Counted from the stretch's first letter, positions 6,190 to 15,150 are shown. The stretch: DNA of 40,521 nt from Tepidanaerobacter sp. EBM-38 (GCA_001896545.1 MPOT01000079.1:1-40521), one strand, 5' to 3'. Notes: a model not told the origin generated them from the sequence alone. Translations and numbers: made by a program.

Positions 6190-7855
6190 TTTTATCACCC
6201 CATAACCCGTATATTAGTCCGGGCTTAATTTGGGCTCTTATCCTTATGTTCTTGCCACTTGTGTAAAAGCCGCGCACTATATTAAAGCTGTTTTCTTCTA
6301 CTATTTCAGCCTGAATTTCGCCCTTTTCAGCTCCGAGCAGCGAAGATTGCTGTTTTAATAAATCTATGGCTTTAAGTCTTGCCTCTTCCAAAGTATAATC
6401 TTTACTTATCTTTTCATATAAACCCATCTCGGGAACCGCAAGGGTTCTTTGTGCTGTATCTATAAACATGGTAATTTCCGCTGTAGTTCTAGCCAAAGCA
6501 GCCCCCACCGCATTTGCCGCTTCATAAACTTTGGGATAGCGGCAAGGTATGCCAAAACTTTTTTCAAGAATAGGAGCCATCGCCTTAGCTGGACCACCTA
6601 TAACTTGTATTAATCCAGGCTTAATTTTTTTGCCGTAAAGTAATTCTTTTACAGTGTATACCGGGTGAGAATTTATTTCATGCAACAGTTCTTCTGCCTT
6701 ATTTTTTATCATTTCAGCCATTGTATCTAAAATTGCAGATGCTGCGGCCTCAGGACATAGATTTAGTTGTTCGCCTATTTCCTTCATAGCACTTAAGGCC
6801 TTGCTTTTATTGCCGCAACTGATTAATCCCAGAACTATCATTGCATCTGTTGGCGTCGGACATGGTCCGTCAAAGGCCTGTGGTCGTCCCAGCCTTTTTG
6901 GACCTATAACAATCTTATTATTTTTCACGCAAACACTGCTATCTCCGCCAACGCCTATGGATACGCTGTAAAGAGATCTTACCAGTGTTGGAAATTCTCC
7001 GATTTTTATTCCCAACGGTTCAAGCAACGGAACACCATCGGCTAAAAATGAAATATCAGTAGTAGTTCCGCCGATATCTAGAAATATGGCATCTTTAGAA
7101 GTTTCAAGAAAGGCTTGTCCGCCCATTACACTTGCTGCCGGGCCTGACAAAATAGTATTAACCGGATATCTTTCACCGGCTTTAAGACTCATAGTTCCTC
7201 CATCAGCTTTCAAGACACTTACGGGTGCATTGATTTTTTCGCGCTGAAGAGCCTTGTATATGCTTTCACTAAACTTTAGAAATGTTGTATAAACTGCAGA
7301 ATTATAATACGAAGTGAAAACCCTGCGAGGGAAGTTTAATTTGCCTGATACAGTATGACCCAAAGTTATGGGGAAAAATTCATCTTTCAATAGTTCGTTT
7401 ATTCTTATCTCATGATCGGCATTGCGCACAGAAAACTTTCCAGCTACCGCTACAGCTGAGATATTTTTGCCCTTCAAAGTCTTTGCTGCCTTTTCTATTT
7501 CTGATTTATCAATAGGACTTACTTCCCGGCCCCGATGGTCTATATAACCCCCAATAAAAATATTTTCCCGGCCGCAACTGAGAAAATCTTTTTGCAGACC
7601 GGGTCCGCTTTCGATTATCATTCCAACCGGATCTGTCTTTTGTTCGATAATGGCATTAGTAGAAATAGTGGTACTCAATATCATTCGCTCAATTTTAGCA
7701 GGATCTTGTCCTGAAAGCAAGGGCTTTAAAGCTCCCCAAATAGATTCCAGTAAATTGCTGTGATCGGTGGGAATTTTAGATGTTTCAATAATCTTGCCTT
7801 GATGAATAAGAACCGCATCTACATTAGTTCCCCCCATATCCAGCCCAACAATCAA
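6176..7855 (-). CDS. Hydantoinase A/5-oxoprolinase-like ATPase, 559 aa
   Basis: Belongs to the HyuA/oxoprolinase family of actin/hexokinase-fold ATPases. The N-terminal phosphate-binding motif G-L-D-M-G-G-T-N-V-D is at residues 4-13, and the second phosphate loop appears as F-L-D-I-G-G-T-T-T-D near 258-267. G-G-P-A-K and A-N-A-V-G-A-A near the C-terminal third are also family-like. At 559 residues it is shorter than classical HyuA subunits (about 650-700), and no HyuB-like partner is adjacent. It starts at TTG with AGGAGG upstream, 14 nt after murB, and overlaps the HDAC-family gene at its end. Its family couples ATP hydrolysis to amide ring opening or acyl transfer; the actual substrate cannot be told here. 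Confidence 0.88.
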   Translation of the reverse strand: MIVGLDMGGTNVDAVLIHQGKIIETSKIPTDHSNLLESIWGALKPLLSGQDPAKIERMILSTTISTNAIIEQKTDPVGMIIESGPGLQKDFLSCGRENIFIGGYIDHRGREVSPIDKSEIEKAAKTLKGKNISAVAVAGKFSVRNADHEIRINELLKDEFFPITLGHTVSGKLNFPRRVFTSYYNSAVYTTFLKFSESIYKALQREKINAPVSVLKADGGTMSLKAGERYPVNTILSGPAASVMGGQAFLETSKDAIFLDIGGTTTDISFLADGVPLLEPLGIKIGEFPTLVRSLYSVSIGVGGDSSVCVKNNKIVIGPKRLGRPQAFDGPCPTPTDAMIVLGLISCGNKSKALSAMKEIGEQLNLCPEAAASAILDTMAEMIKNKAEELLHEINSHPVYTVKELLYGKKIKPGLIQVIGGPAKAMAPILEKSFGIPCRYPKVYEAANAVGAALARTTAEITMFIDTAQRTLAVPEMGLYEKISKDYTLEEARLKAIDLLKQQSSLLGAEKGEIQAEIVEENSFNIVRGFYTSGKNIRIRAQIKPGLIYGLWGDKNVSG

Positions 7856-7869
7856 TTTTTCTTCCTCCT

Positions 7870-8781
7870 TTAATCACCTATGATTTTAATTTCGGATTCA
7901 AGATTAACATTGAATTTTCTTTTGACTTCCTTTTGCACGTGACTGATAAGGCTTATCACATCCTTAAAAGTTGCATTTTCTACATTTACGATAAAACCTG
8001 CATGTTTATCAGATACCATGGCTCCGCCTATTCTATACCCTTTAAGGCCCGCCTTTTCTATCAGAGCTCCTGCGAAATGGCCTGGAGGTCTTTTAAAAGC
8101 GCTGCCGGCACTCGGCAAATTAAGCGGTTGTTTAGCTTTTCGACAAGCTGCAAATTCTTCCATTTGTTTTTTTATGTCTTCGTAATTTCCGGGTACAAGT
8201 TCCATTTCAACTTCCAATAAAATTCTATCACCATCTTGAAGGATGCATCTGCGATAAGAATAATCAAGTTCTTCTTTTTGCATCTCATACAATCTACCAT
8301 TCATATCTATTACCGTGACCTTTTTTACAACATCAGCCATTTCTCCGCCATAAGCTCCTGCATTCATAACCACGGCACCTCCAACAGTACCCGGAATGCC
8401 ATTGGCAAACTCTAACCCGCTAAGACTGCTTTCAAGTGCTATTCTTGACAATGCCGACAGGGGAACTCCGGCTTTGCACCTTATAATATTTTTATTTACA
8501 TTGGCATCATTAAAATTTTGTGCCAATTTCATTACTACGCCCCTAATACCCTCATCCTTTACTAGTAAATTTGTTCCATTGCCCATGACGAAAAAGGGAA
8601 TATCGTTTTGCCTGCATACTTCGATAATGCTTTTTACCTCTTTTATATTTGTAGGTAAAACCATTATATCCGCAGGCCCCCCAATACGAAACGAGGTATG
8701 GTTTTTCATTGGTTCATTTATTTTAACTTGACTTTCAGGCAAGAATTCTCTCATAATTTCATATATTTTTGTAACGTCCAT
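7870..8781 (-). CDS. murB: UDP-N-acetylenolpyruvoylglucosamine reductase
   Basis: A 303-residue type II MurB, an FAD enzyme that reduces UDP-GlcNAc-enolpyruvate to UDP-MurNAc with NADPH in peptidoglycan precursor synthesis. FAD-binding motifs are clear: S-F-R-I-G-G-P-A-D near 31-39, G-N-G-T-N-L-L near 67-73 and G-I-P-G-T-V-G-G-A-V near 128-137. The catalytic-region motif P-S-A-G-S-A-F-K-R-P with the active-site serine is near 222-231. The ATG is preceded by GGGAAGG. It is the first gene of a three-gene unit with the HyuA-like ATPase and HDAC-like deacetylase. A TTGACA at 8868-8873 has only a poorly spaced -10 candidate, so the promoter is uncertain. Confidence 0.95.
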   Translation of the reverse strand: MDVTKIYEIMREFLPESQVKINEPMKNHTSFRIGGPADIMVLPTNIKEVKSIIEVCRQNDIPFFVMGNGTNLLVKDEGIRGVVMKLAQNFNDANVNKNIIRCKAGVPLSALSRIALESSLSGLEFANGIPGTVGGAVVMNAGAYGGEMADVVKKVTVIDMNGRLYEMQKEELDYSYRRCILQDGDRILLEVEMELVPGNYEDIKKQMEEFAACRKAKQPLNLPSAGSAFKRPPGHFAGALIEKAGLKGYRIGGAMVSDKHAGFIVNVENATFKDVISLISHVQKEVKRKFNVNLESEIKIIGD

Positions 8782-8900
8782 GATACCTTCCCTTCTTCTT
8801 CAATAAAAATACAATTTTATCTTCTAACATAGTTTATTTCTATATAAAGGCTATAATTCCTGCAATATGTCAAAAAAGGAACCTTCATAATTATTATAAT

Positions 8901-9161
8901 TTATTCTTCATCGACTGTTGACATGATATTTGCCAGCAGCTCTGCAAAAGTGGCATCATCAGAAATATTATAAAAGCTTATCATCCCGCTTGCTTCTCTT
9001 ATAATAAAAGCCTCAGGCGATATGCTCATACCCAAAAATAGGCTAAATATATAGTAGGCTCTTACAGTAATATGAATAAGAGGTATAAATGTTAAATCCC
9101 CTATAGGCCTTGGCTTACCTAATATCATTTTATCATAGATGGCATAATTATCAAAACTCAT
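8901..9161 (-). CDS. Short GerW/YtfJ-like protein, 86 aa
   Basis: The order of motifs follows GerW/YtfJ sporulation proteins: an N-terminal V/I-G-K-P-like strand (I-L-G-K-P-R-P-I-G-D), a strand T-F-I-P-L-I-H-I-T-V where the family has T-I-I-P-V-S-K-V, and G-M-S-I-S-P-E-A-F-I-I where the family has G-V-S-V-S-P-V-A-F. The usual glycine-rich loop between them is replaced by an aromatic stretch (A-Y-Y-I-F-S-L-F), and the C-terminal tail is short and acidic. AAGGA lies upstream of the ATG with somewhat long spacing. In Bacillus the family member is needed for germination. This may be a diverged paralogue; the assignment is tentative and the ORF could also be an unrelated small protein. Confidence 0.55.
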   Translation of the reverse strand: MSFDNYAIYDKMILGKPRPIGDLTFIPLIHITVRAYYIFSLFLGMSISPEAFIIREASGMISFYNISDDATFAELLANIMSTVDEE

Positions 9162-9266
9162 GTATGAACATTCCTTATTTGTACTTTTCAGTTTTACCGT
9201 GCTGCTACTTAATGTTATTTTTTACCTTTTTATTTTTTCTTATTCAGATATATAGAATCGCAACAT

Positions 9267-9308
9267 AAAAAATAGGATAAAGGAAGCTTTTAAGAATCCT
9301 CTATCCCA
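9267..9308 (-). terminator. Terminator after the yhaM-dat operon
   Basis: GGATA-G-AGGA and TCCT-T-TATCC arms (GGGATAGAGGATTCTT / AAGCTTCCTTTATCC with minor mismatches) followed by TATTTTTTATG on the minus strand. Confidence 0.82.
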
Positions 9309-9356
9309 TTTTATAAACATATTGATTAACAGATATTCTACGCCATATCTCTTTGC

Positions 9357-10208
9357 TTAGCAGTCTACTGTTTGGATGTGTTCTTTGTAATATTTCTGTA
9401 TTGTTTTTGTTAATTTACCGGGAATCCCATCACCAATGATTTTACCATCAACTTTAACTACCGGCATTATCTCAGTAGTAGTTCCTGTCAAAAAAACCTC
9501 ATCAGCATCAAAAAGGTCGTCCATACAAAAAACCTCTTCAGAATATTTTATGTCATTTTTATCTGCAATTTCTAAAACCACACCGCGAGTTATACCATTA
9601 AGTATTTTATTGTTTACAGGATGTGTAATCAGCTTATTATCTTTAACTATAAACACATTACTGCTGGAACCTTCTATTACGCTTCCTCCTCGATGGAAAA
9701 TCGCCTCAAACGAACCGGCTCTCTTTGCTTTCTCTTTTGCAATACAGTTTGCCAGAAGCTGAACTGTTTTGATATTACAGCGGCTCCAACGCTCATCTGG
9801 CACTGTTATACAGGTAATGCCGTTTTCGTAAAATTCCTGTGGATTTCCTTTTGACTCTCTCACTATAACTACCCAAGTACAGGAGCTTTCCTCAGGAAAA
9901 GCGTGCTGCCTGACAGCCGCACCTCGTGTAACTTGAATGTATGCCGAGGCATCCTTGAATCCGCTCTCTTTTACAGCCTGCCGACACACTTTCTCCAAAT
10001 TGTTAAGTCCAAAATCGAGATCCAGATATATTTCTTTTGCTCCATTTTGTAAGCGAGCCAAATGACGGTCAAGATAGAAGAATCTGCCATTATATATATG
10101 TACTACTTCATATAAACCGTCTCCAAATTGAAAACCTCTGTCTTCAACCGATACTTTGGCATTTTCATAATCTACTCTTTGCCCGTTTAAATACACCACT
10201 GTTGACAT
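9357..10208 (-). CDS. dat: D-amino-acid transaminase (fold-type IV PLP enzyme)
   Basis: A 283-residue class IV aminotransferase that closely follows Bacillus D-alanine aminotransferases: D-R-G-F-Q-F-G-D-G-L-Y-E-V-V near 24-37, catalytic lysine in the C-I-A-K-E-K region near 146-150, G-S-S-S-N-V-F near 179-185 and I-L-N-G-I-T-R near 204-210. It would interconvert D-alanine and D-glutamate with their 2-oxo acids, supplying D-Glu for peptidoglycan. Branched-chain transaminase and aminodeoxychorismate lyase belong to the same fold, but the motif set favours Dat. The ATG follows AAAGGGGG. It is the last gene before a strong terminator. Confidence 0.88.
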   Translation of the reverse strand: MSTVVYLNGQRVDYENAKVSVEDRGFQFGDGLYEVVHIYNGRFFYLDRHLARLQNGAKEIYLDLDFGLNNLEKVCRQAVKESGFKDASAYIQVTRGAAVRQHAFPEESSCTWVVIVRESKGNPQEFYENGITCITVPDERWSRCNIKTVQLLANCIAKEKAKRAGSFEAIFHRGGSVIEGSSSNVFIVKDNKLITHPVNNKILNGITRGVVLEIADKNDIKYSEEVFCMDDLFDADEVFLTGTTTEIMPVVKVDGKIIGDGIPGKLTKTIQKYYKEHIQTVDC

Positions 10209-10231
10209 GCGTAGTGCCCCCTTTTGATGTT

Positions 10232-10981
10232 TTAAATTTTAGTTGATGTTTTGTAACTAGGTACTACTTCCCTACCCTTGGATTTTAAGAAGTCTATGAC
10301 CTTTTTCATGGAAGTGTTTAAAATGTTTTCCTCAGGAATCCCGGCTTCTTTTATTGCTTTTTCGGCTTCATCAAAATTACCGATATCAAAGCAAATATGT
10401 GCGTCACTTCCCAAAGCAACTTTGGCTCCAATTTCTGCGGCCTTTTTCGCAATTAATATGCAATTATCTTTGCTGCCCTTGCGGCTAACAGTAAAAGAAC
10501 TATTGTTTATCTCTATATGCACATTATATTCATGAGCAGCCTCAACAAATTTATCAATATCCAAGGGAAATTCCGGATTCCCGGGATGCACAATGATATC
10601 CACATAGGGGTTTTTCATCGCTTCAATGACGGCTCTTGTATTATCTTCAATCGTTCCTTTCACAGAACATCCGGTATGTAGACCTGCCAGCACTATATCT
10701 AACTTTTTTAAATAGCGTTCAGGAAGGTCTAGGGTTCCTTCATTATCAAGTATATTTGCCTCAATTCCTCTTAGTATATATACGCCTTCAATCTGCTGCG
10801 GTATAACTGTCATGTTCCCAAAATAATAGCGATTTACACCTTCTCCCATAGCCGGCCCATGGTCTGTTATGGCGATCATTTTAAGACCTTTCTTTGCTGC
10901 AGCTTGAGCATTTTCAATAACTGTGCTGTAGGCATGCCCACTTGCTATAGTGTGACAATGGGTATCTACTTCGTATTTCAA
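10232..10981 (-). CDS. PHP-domain phosphatase (YcdX-like)
   Basis: A 249-residue PHP metallo-phosphatase. Metal-binding motifs: D-T-H-C-H-T at the N terminus, I-T-D-H-G-P near 40, A-G-L-H-T-G near 104, I-V-H-P-G-N near 133, E-I-N-N-S near 158 and G-S-D-A-H near 194. It is similar to E. coli YcdX, a trinuclear-zinc phosphatase; the natural substrate is unknown. A GTG at 10990 would extend it by three codons, but AGGTGG (10987-10992) overlaps that codon and is ideally placed for the TTG at 10981, so I use the TTG. It lies between the isomerase and dat genes in one transcription unit. Confidence 0.9.
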   Translation of the reverse strand: MKYEVDTHCHTIASGHAYSTVIENAQAAAKKGLKMIAITDHGPAMGEGVNRYYFGNMTVIPQQIEGVYILRGIEANILDNEGTLDLPERYLKKLDIVLAGLHTGCSVKGTIEDNTRAVIEAMKNPYVDIIVHPGNPEFPLDIDKFVEAAHEYNVHIEINNSSFTVSRKGSKDNCILIAKKAAEIGAKVALGSDAHICFDIGNFDEAEKAIKEAGIPEENILNTSMKKVIDFLKSKGREVVPSYKTSTKI

Positions 10982-11006
10982 TATTACCACCTCATAAAAT
11001 GAAATT

Positions 11007-12062
11007 TCAATCCTTCATCCGTTCTTTTAATTCATCGATAAAATCTATTTCTTTAGGGTCTTTGTTATTTAGTATCGCCAAATATGCGCTCACATAATCT
11101 CCGAACATTATATGATAAAGCATTTGTTCCAGTACTGATTCTCCTTCAGGCCATATCTCCGTAATACCACTGACTTCTTCTTTTAAAATGTCCGTCGTTA
11201 TATCAATGCGTTTTTTTATGCGCTCACTTTCATTCGGTGACCTTAGTATAATAATTTCAAAGGTCTTTAAAAGCTTACTGTCACCCTCAAAGCCCATTAT
11301 CTCATTGTGGTTTAGCTCTGGAAAAGCATTATAGAAAGCCGGATGTTTAGCATTTTCATTCATCTGCCCTTTCCATCTCACCGCAATAATATCAGTCAGA
11401 TTTGAAGTGCCATAAATCAAAGGAAGTTTTCCATGCAATTTTCTAGCTAAGGCTTTTGCAGGGTTATCCTTTTCTGGTACCTGTGGGCAGTATTTTTCAC
11501 GGACCTGTTTTAAAAGATTAACGGCTGTTTCTATATCTGATTTCTTGCCAAATCCTATTCCCAGATCTTTAAACAATACTAAAATCGGAAACAGCGAAAA
11601 TCCCAAAGCCGCGCGTGGAGGCAATCCCCCCGGAATCGTAATAACAGGAACTTCATCTTTTGTGGCTTTTTCCTTTAGCTCGCCTCCCGTAGTAATAACT
11701 ATAATTTTAGCTCTCTTAGTTTTTGCATAATCATATGCAGTCAAGGTTTCTTCCGTATTGCCGGAATAACTGGAAGCAATAACAAGTGTCTTCTCGTCAA
11801 CAAAAGCAGGTAACTTGTAATCCCTATTAACAATAACAGGAATCTGTGCTCTGTCAGCTGTCAGCATGCGAACTAAGTCGCCGCCAATAGCAGAACCTCC
11901 CATTCCTGTTATTACCACATTCATAATATTGTTAAATCGTAACCCAGATATAGAATTCTTTGTAATATCGATAGCTTTTATGCAGTGGTCCGGAAATTTG
12001 TATATAAGGTCAAACATGGCACCTTTGTCCAATTCCTTTATTTGTTCCAGATTATCTAACAT
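11007..12062 (-). CDS. Bifunctional phosphoglucose/phosphomannose isomerase
   Basis: A 351-residue SIS-domain isomerase of the archaeal/bacterial PGI/PMI type. The first SIS domain holds G-M-G-G-S-A-I-G-G-D near residues 53-62 and S-S-Y-S-G-N-T-E-E-T near 97-106; the second half contains L-N-H-N-E-I-M-G-F near 248-256, the position of the conserved catalytic Glu/His region. It interconverts glucose-6-P and fructose-6-P, and mannose-6-P and fructose-6-P. ATG with AGGAGG upstream, 37 nt after hprK. Classical PGI is not seen in the window, so this may be the main glycolytic isomerase, though that cannot be judged from 40 kb. Confidence 0.93.
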   Translation of the reverse strand: MLDNLEQIKELDKGAMFDLIYKFPDHCIKAIDITKNSISGLRFNNIMNVVITGMGGSAIGGDLVRMLTADRAQIPVIVNRDYKLPAFVDEKTLVIASSYSGNTEETLTAYDYAKTKRAKIIVITTGGELKEKATKDEVPVITIPGGLPPRAALGFSLFPILVLFKDLGIGFGKKSDIETAVNLLKQVREKYCPQVPEKDNPAKALARKLHGKLPLIYGTSNLTDIIAVRWKGQMNENAKHPAFYNAFPELNHNEIMGFEGDSKLLKTFEIIILRSPNESERIKKRIDITTDILKEEVSGITEIWPEGESVLEQMLYHIMFGDYVSAYLAILNNKDPKEIDFIDELKERMKD

Positions 12063-12099
12063 TTTTAAATACCTCCTGTTTTTTTATTAATATTTACTG

Positions 12100-13029
12100 C
12101 TAAGTTTCTTTATTTTTATTGATTTCTTCTAGAAGTCTTTTGCTAAACTCTAATGCGGCATTATAGCCAAGAGCTTTTAAGCGGAAATCCATCGCCGCAA
12201 CTTCTAAAATAGCAGCCAGGTTTCTTCCCGGCCTAATTGGAATCGTTTTTTTCGTTATATTTGAATCAAGAATTTTTATTTTTTCTTCTTCTAATCCTAA
12301 TCTATCGCCTTCTTTATACTTTTCCCATTCCACCAGTTCCGCTACCAACTCAATTTTTATATCATTTCGTATACTGCCTGCTCCAAAAATGGTTTTCACA
12401 TCGATAACTCCCAGCCCACGCACCTCTAAAAAATGCCGTATAAGCTTAGGGGCTGTTCCGACTAAAACATTTTTTGCAACTTGTTTTATTTCCACAGCAT
12501 CATCAGCAACCAAACGATGACCGCGCTTAATGAGTTCTATTGCAGTTTCACTTTTACCTATACCGCTCTCGCCTATTATTAATATACCTATACCGTATAT
12601 GTCAACTAATACGCCATGCATTGTCGTACGCGGTGCAAGCATACTTTCCAGAAAATCCGTTAGCCTGCTCATAAATTGTGTGGTTGCGGCAGGAGACCCC
12701 AAAACAGGTTTTTGATATTTTCGCGCCACTAAAGTAAGCTCTTCCGGTGGTATAAGGTCGCGGGTTATTATTACACATGGTATATCATAGGAAAAAAATT
12801 TTTCAAGGCGAGCCTTGAGGATATTTTTAGGAAGACCTTCCAAATAAGATATTTCCGTTCTTCCTAAAATTTGTATTCTATCATATGCAAAATAATCAAA
12901 GTATCCGGTAAGTTCAAGCCCCGGACGGTTTAAATCCGCCACCGTAATACAGGGCATATCGCAATCGGTATCTGCGATTATTTTTAATTTAAACTTATCA
13001 ATCAGGTCCCTAAGATTTATTTTTTGCAT
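12100..13029 (-). CDS. hprK: HPr kinase/phosphorylase
   Basis: A 309-residue HprK. It shows the Walker A loop G-E-S-G-I-G-K-S at about 157-164 in numbering from the GTG at 13041, the M-H-G-V-L-V-D motif just before it, and the HprK signature region E-V-R-G-L-G-V-I-D with F-G-A-G-S. It phosphorylates and dephosphorylates Ser46 of HPr (or Crh) according to fructose-1,6-bisphosphate, ATP and Pi, and so controls CcpA-mediated catabolite repression. The GTG at 13041 overlaps the GGAGAG site, which is properly spaced for the ATG at 13029, so the later start is used. It neighbours the hexose-phosphate isomerase, fitting a carbon-control operon. Confidence 0.96.
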   Translation of the reverse strand: MQKINLRDLIDKFKLKIIADTDCDMPCITVADLNRPGLELTGYFDYFAYDRIQILGRTEISYLEGLPKNILKARLEKFFSYDIPCVIITRDLIPPEELTLVARKYQKPVLGSPAATTQFMSRLTDFLESMLAPRTTMHGVLVDIYGIGILIIGESGIGKSETAIELIKRGHRLVADDAVEIKQVAKNVLVGTAPKLIRHFLEVRGLGVIDVKTIFGAGSIRNDIKIELVAELVEWEKYKEGDRLGLEEEKIKILDSNITKKTIPIRPGRNLAAILEVAAMDFRLKALGYNAALEFSKRLLEEINKNKET

Positions 13030-13064
13030 TTTACTCTCCACTGATTTTAAAATCCTTTTTATTT

Positions 13065-14063
13065 TTATTTTTTCATATTTTCCTTTGAATTACCCTCACT
13101 GTAGTTTGACATATACGCACTGCGTTCTAAAAACTTATCCCATGGAGTCCAAGGCGACTCCGAATCAGTATGTTTATCGAGAAGACCGGAAAATTGGTTT
13201 AATCTGGCACTTAAAAGGTCAGAATGAAAGAGCGCAAAAGCCTCTATTGTCTTTGGCACCTCAGGACTGCCCCACTGCTTTTCACCATGGTGTGAAATTA
13301 TCATGTGGCTGATGGACAATTGTAGTTCCTTCGGAAAGTCCTGAATTTCTCGGATTTTTTCATCCACCATTTCTTTTCCAATTACTAAATGGCCTATGAG
13401 TTTTCCTATATCTGTCATTTCAAAAGAAATACTTGAAAAATTATATTCTTTAATCTTCCCAATATCATGCAATAAAGCACCTGTAATCAGTAAATCGCGG
13501 TTTATGATATCCTTATATTCAGAAGCTATTAATTCACAAATTTGTGCCACTTCAAGGCTGTGTTCTAAAAGGCCGCCTATATATGCATGGTGGATTCTCT
13601 GCGCCGCCGGGCTGTTTATAAAAGCCCAATATGTATTTTTGTCGTTAAAAATTGATAATAGTAACTTTTTAAGATATGTATCCTCCACTGATTGAATTAA
13701 TTCATTAAATCTTTTTACCATCTCTTTACGGTCTTTTGAAGTGGATTGTTGAAAAAGAGTTAAATCTACATTATCCTCATACTTTTTTATATTAACAATA
13801 TTTATCTGCAGGCCATTATACTCTGATACATAGCCTTCAACCATTACAATATCGCCTTCATCAAAAAGACCTGCCACATCGCAAGCTCCATCCCATACCC
13901 TACCTTCAATATTTCCAGTCGCATCTGCCAGAACCAGTTTCAGAAACTGACCCGGAGCTTTAGCACTTGAAGGCGAGTAATTTGCAAAATTCTTTTTTAC
14001 TACGCCAAATAAAGTCTTTACTTTATCTCCGACTTTTAAATCTTTAATAAATTGTTTTTCCAT
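13065..14063 (-). CDS. yhaM: 3'-5' exoribonuclease YhaM
   Basis: A 332-residue protein with an N-terminal OB-fold (about 10-95, including V-G-D-K-V and an N-I-E-G-R-V-W-D strand) and a C-terminal HD domain (H-H-A-Y-I-G-G-L-L-E-H-S near 165, L-L-H-D-I-G-K near 200, I-S-H-H-G-E near 255). This is the YhaM/Cbf1 layout: a Mn2+-dependent 3'-to-5' exoribonuclease that trims mRNA fragments. A TTG at 14075 is possible, but it overlaps GGAGG, which is correctly placed for the ATG at 14063. It is the first gene of the leftward hprK unit. Confidence 0.93.
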   Translation of the reverse strand: MEKQFIKDLKVGDKVKTLFGVVKKNFANYSPSSAKAPGQFLKLVLADATGNIEGRVWDGACDVAGLFDEGDIVMVEGYVSEYNGLQINIVNIKKYEDNVDLTLFQQSTSKDRKEMVKRFNELIQSVEDTYLKKLLLSIFNDKNTYWAFINSPAAQRIHHAYIGGLLEHSLEVAQICELIASEYKDIINRDLLITGALLHDIGKIKEYNFSSISFEMTDIGKLIGHLVIGKEMVDEKIREIQDFPKELQLSISHMIISHHGEKQWGSPEVPKTIEAFALFHSDLLSARLNQFSGLLDKHTDSESPWTPWDKFLERSAYMSNYSEGNSKENMKK

Positions 14064-14107
14064 TACAACCTCCAAAGACCTGTTAAATAATTCTATGATA
14101 CAATAAG

Positions 14108-14136
14108 ATTATAGCACAATTTTATCCATTTAAAAA
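14108..14136 (-). promoter_or_regulatory. Extended -10 promoter for the yhaM operon
   Basis: TGCTATAAT on the minus strand (extended -10; plus 14108-14116) with a weak TTTTTA -35 at 17-nt spacing. It gives a leader of about 40 nt before yhaM. Confidence 0.65.
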
Positions 14137-14156
14137 GAAACAAACGACAGTTTACC

Positions 14157-14185
14157 TTGTGGAGAGGATTTTGATATGGTATTAT
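14157..14185 (+). promoter_or_regulatory. Promoter for the metallo-hydrolase lipoprotein operon
   Basis: TTGTGG (14157-14162), 17-nt spacer ending in TGG, then TATTAT (14180-14185), i.e. an extended -10 promoter, divergent from the yhaM promoter. Confidence 0.6.
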
Positions 14186-14261
14186 TTACATGCTCTTTGC
14201 TTAACTTATTTTCAAAAAAATAAATAAAAAATATGGACATATTTTTAGAGGTGATTTCTAA

Positions 14262-15149
14262 TTGCAACATTCTAATGTTGGAAGTAAAAAACCATACCAC
14301 AAATACTTTATTATTTTACTTTTGGGTTTGCTTTTACTTTCTGCCTGCTCAATTGAAATTGATACATTACAGCCGGCCGATGATAGCCTTCTTGAAGTTC
14401 ATTTTATTGATACTGGTCAATCTGACAGCATCTTTATTAAATCACCTAATGGAAAAAGCATGCTAATAGATGCAGGAAATAATGACGATGGGCAGACGAT
14501 TATCGATTATATTGAGAGGCTAAATGTACATAGACTTGATTTTGTAGTAGGAACACATCCGCATGAAGATCATATTGGTGCAATGGATGACATAATTGAA
14601 CATTTTGATATCGGAAAAATCCTCATGCCAAAAGTCACTGCAAACACAAAAACCTTCAAAGATGTTCTATTGGCAGTAAAAGATAAAGGCTTAAAAGTCA
14701 CTTCGGCACGAGGAGGTATGGAGTTTTCTCTTGATGAAGGTGTGAATATAGATATACTTGCACCCAATAGCAGTAGCTATGAAAGCCTTAACAACTATAG
14801 TATTGTAATAAAGCTTACTTACGGAAATACTTCATTTCTCTTTACCGGTGATGCCGAAAAAATTTCTGAAGAAGAAATGCTAAAAAACGAGAATTATAAT
14901 CTAAATGCAGATGTGCTTAAGGTCGCTCACCACGGCAGCAGTTCCAGTACAACAAAAGAATTTTTATCGGCTGTATCTCCTAGATATGCCGTTATTTGCG
15001 TAGGGAGTGATAACCCTTACGGTCATCCACATAAAGAAACATTAGAACTTTTATCTGACTACGGTGTGCAAGTATATACTACTGCCGATAATGGTAATAT
15101 ATTGATAACCAGTGATGGCCAAAATATTGAAATAAAAAGGGTGAAATAA
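14262..15149 (+). CDS. ComEC-like metallo-beta-lactamase-fold lipoprotein
   Basis: A 295-residue predicted lipoprotein: basic N terminus, hydrophobic core about 15-27 and lipobox L-L-S-A-C with Cys29. The mature part is an MBL hydrolase of the ComEC/Rec2 type: I-D-A-G near 69-72, metal motif H-P-H-E-D-H at His99, His101, Asp103 and His104, F-T-G-D-A at about 194-198 (Asp197), V-A-H-H-G-S at 221-226 and a late Y-G-H-P histidine (His255). It is likely a surface-anchored nuclease or phosphodiesterase; DNA uptake or extracellular DNA turnover is a guess from homology. TTG start with GAGGTG upstream. The DUF3006 gene follows with a 1-nt gap. Confidence 0.9.
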   Translation: MQHSNVGSKKPYHKYFIILLLGLLLLSACSIEIDTLQPADDSLLEVHFIDTGQSDSIFIKSPNGKSMLIDAGNNDDGQTIIDYIERLNVHRLDFVVGTHPHEDHIGAMDDIIEHFDIGKILMPKVTANTKTFKDVLLAVKDKGLKVTSARGGMEFSLDEGVNIDILAPNSSSYESLNNYSIVIKLTYGNTSFLFTGDAEKISEEEMLKNENYNLNADVLKVAHHGSSSSTTKEFLSAVSPRYAVICVGSDNPYGHPHKETLELLSDYGVQVYTTADNGNILITSDGQNIEIKRVK

Positions 15150-15150
15150 A

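Noticed and set aside
8843..8873. Promoter for murB from TTGACA at 8868-8873
   Set aside because: The only -10 candidates are at 19-21 nt spacing, so I do not list it as a feature.
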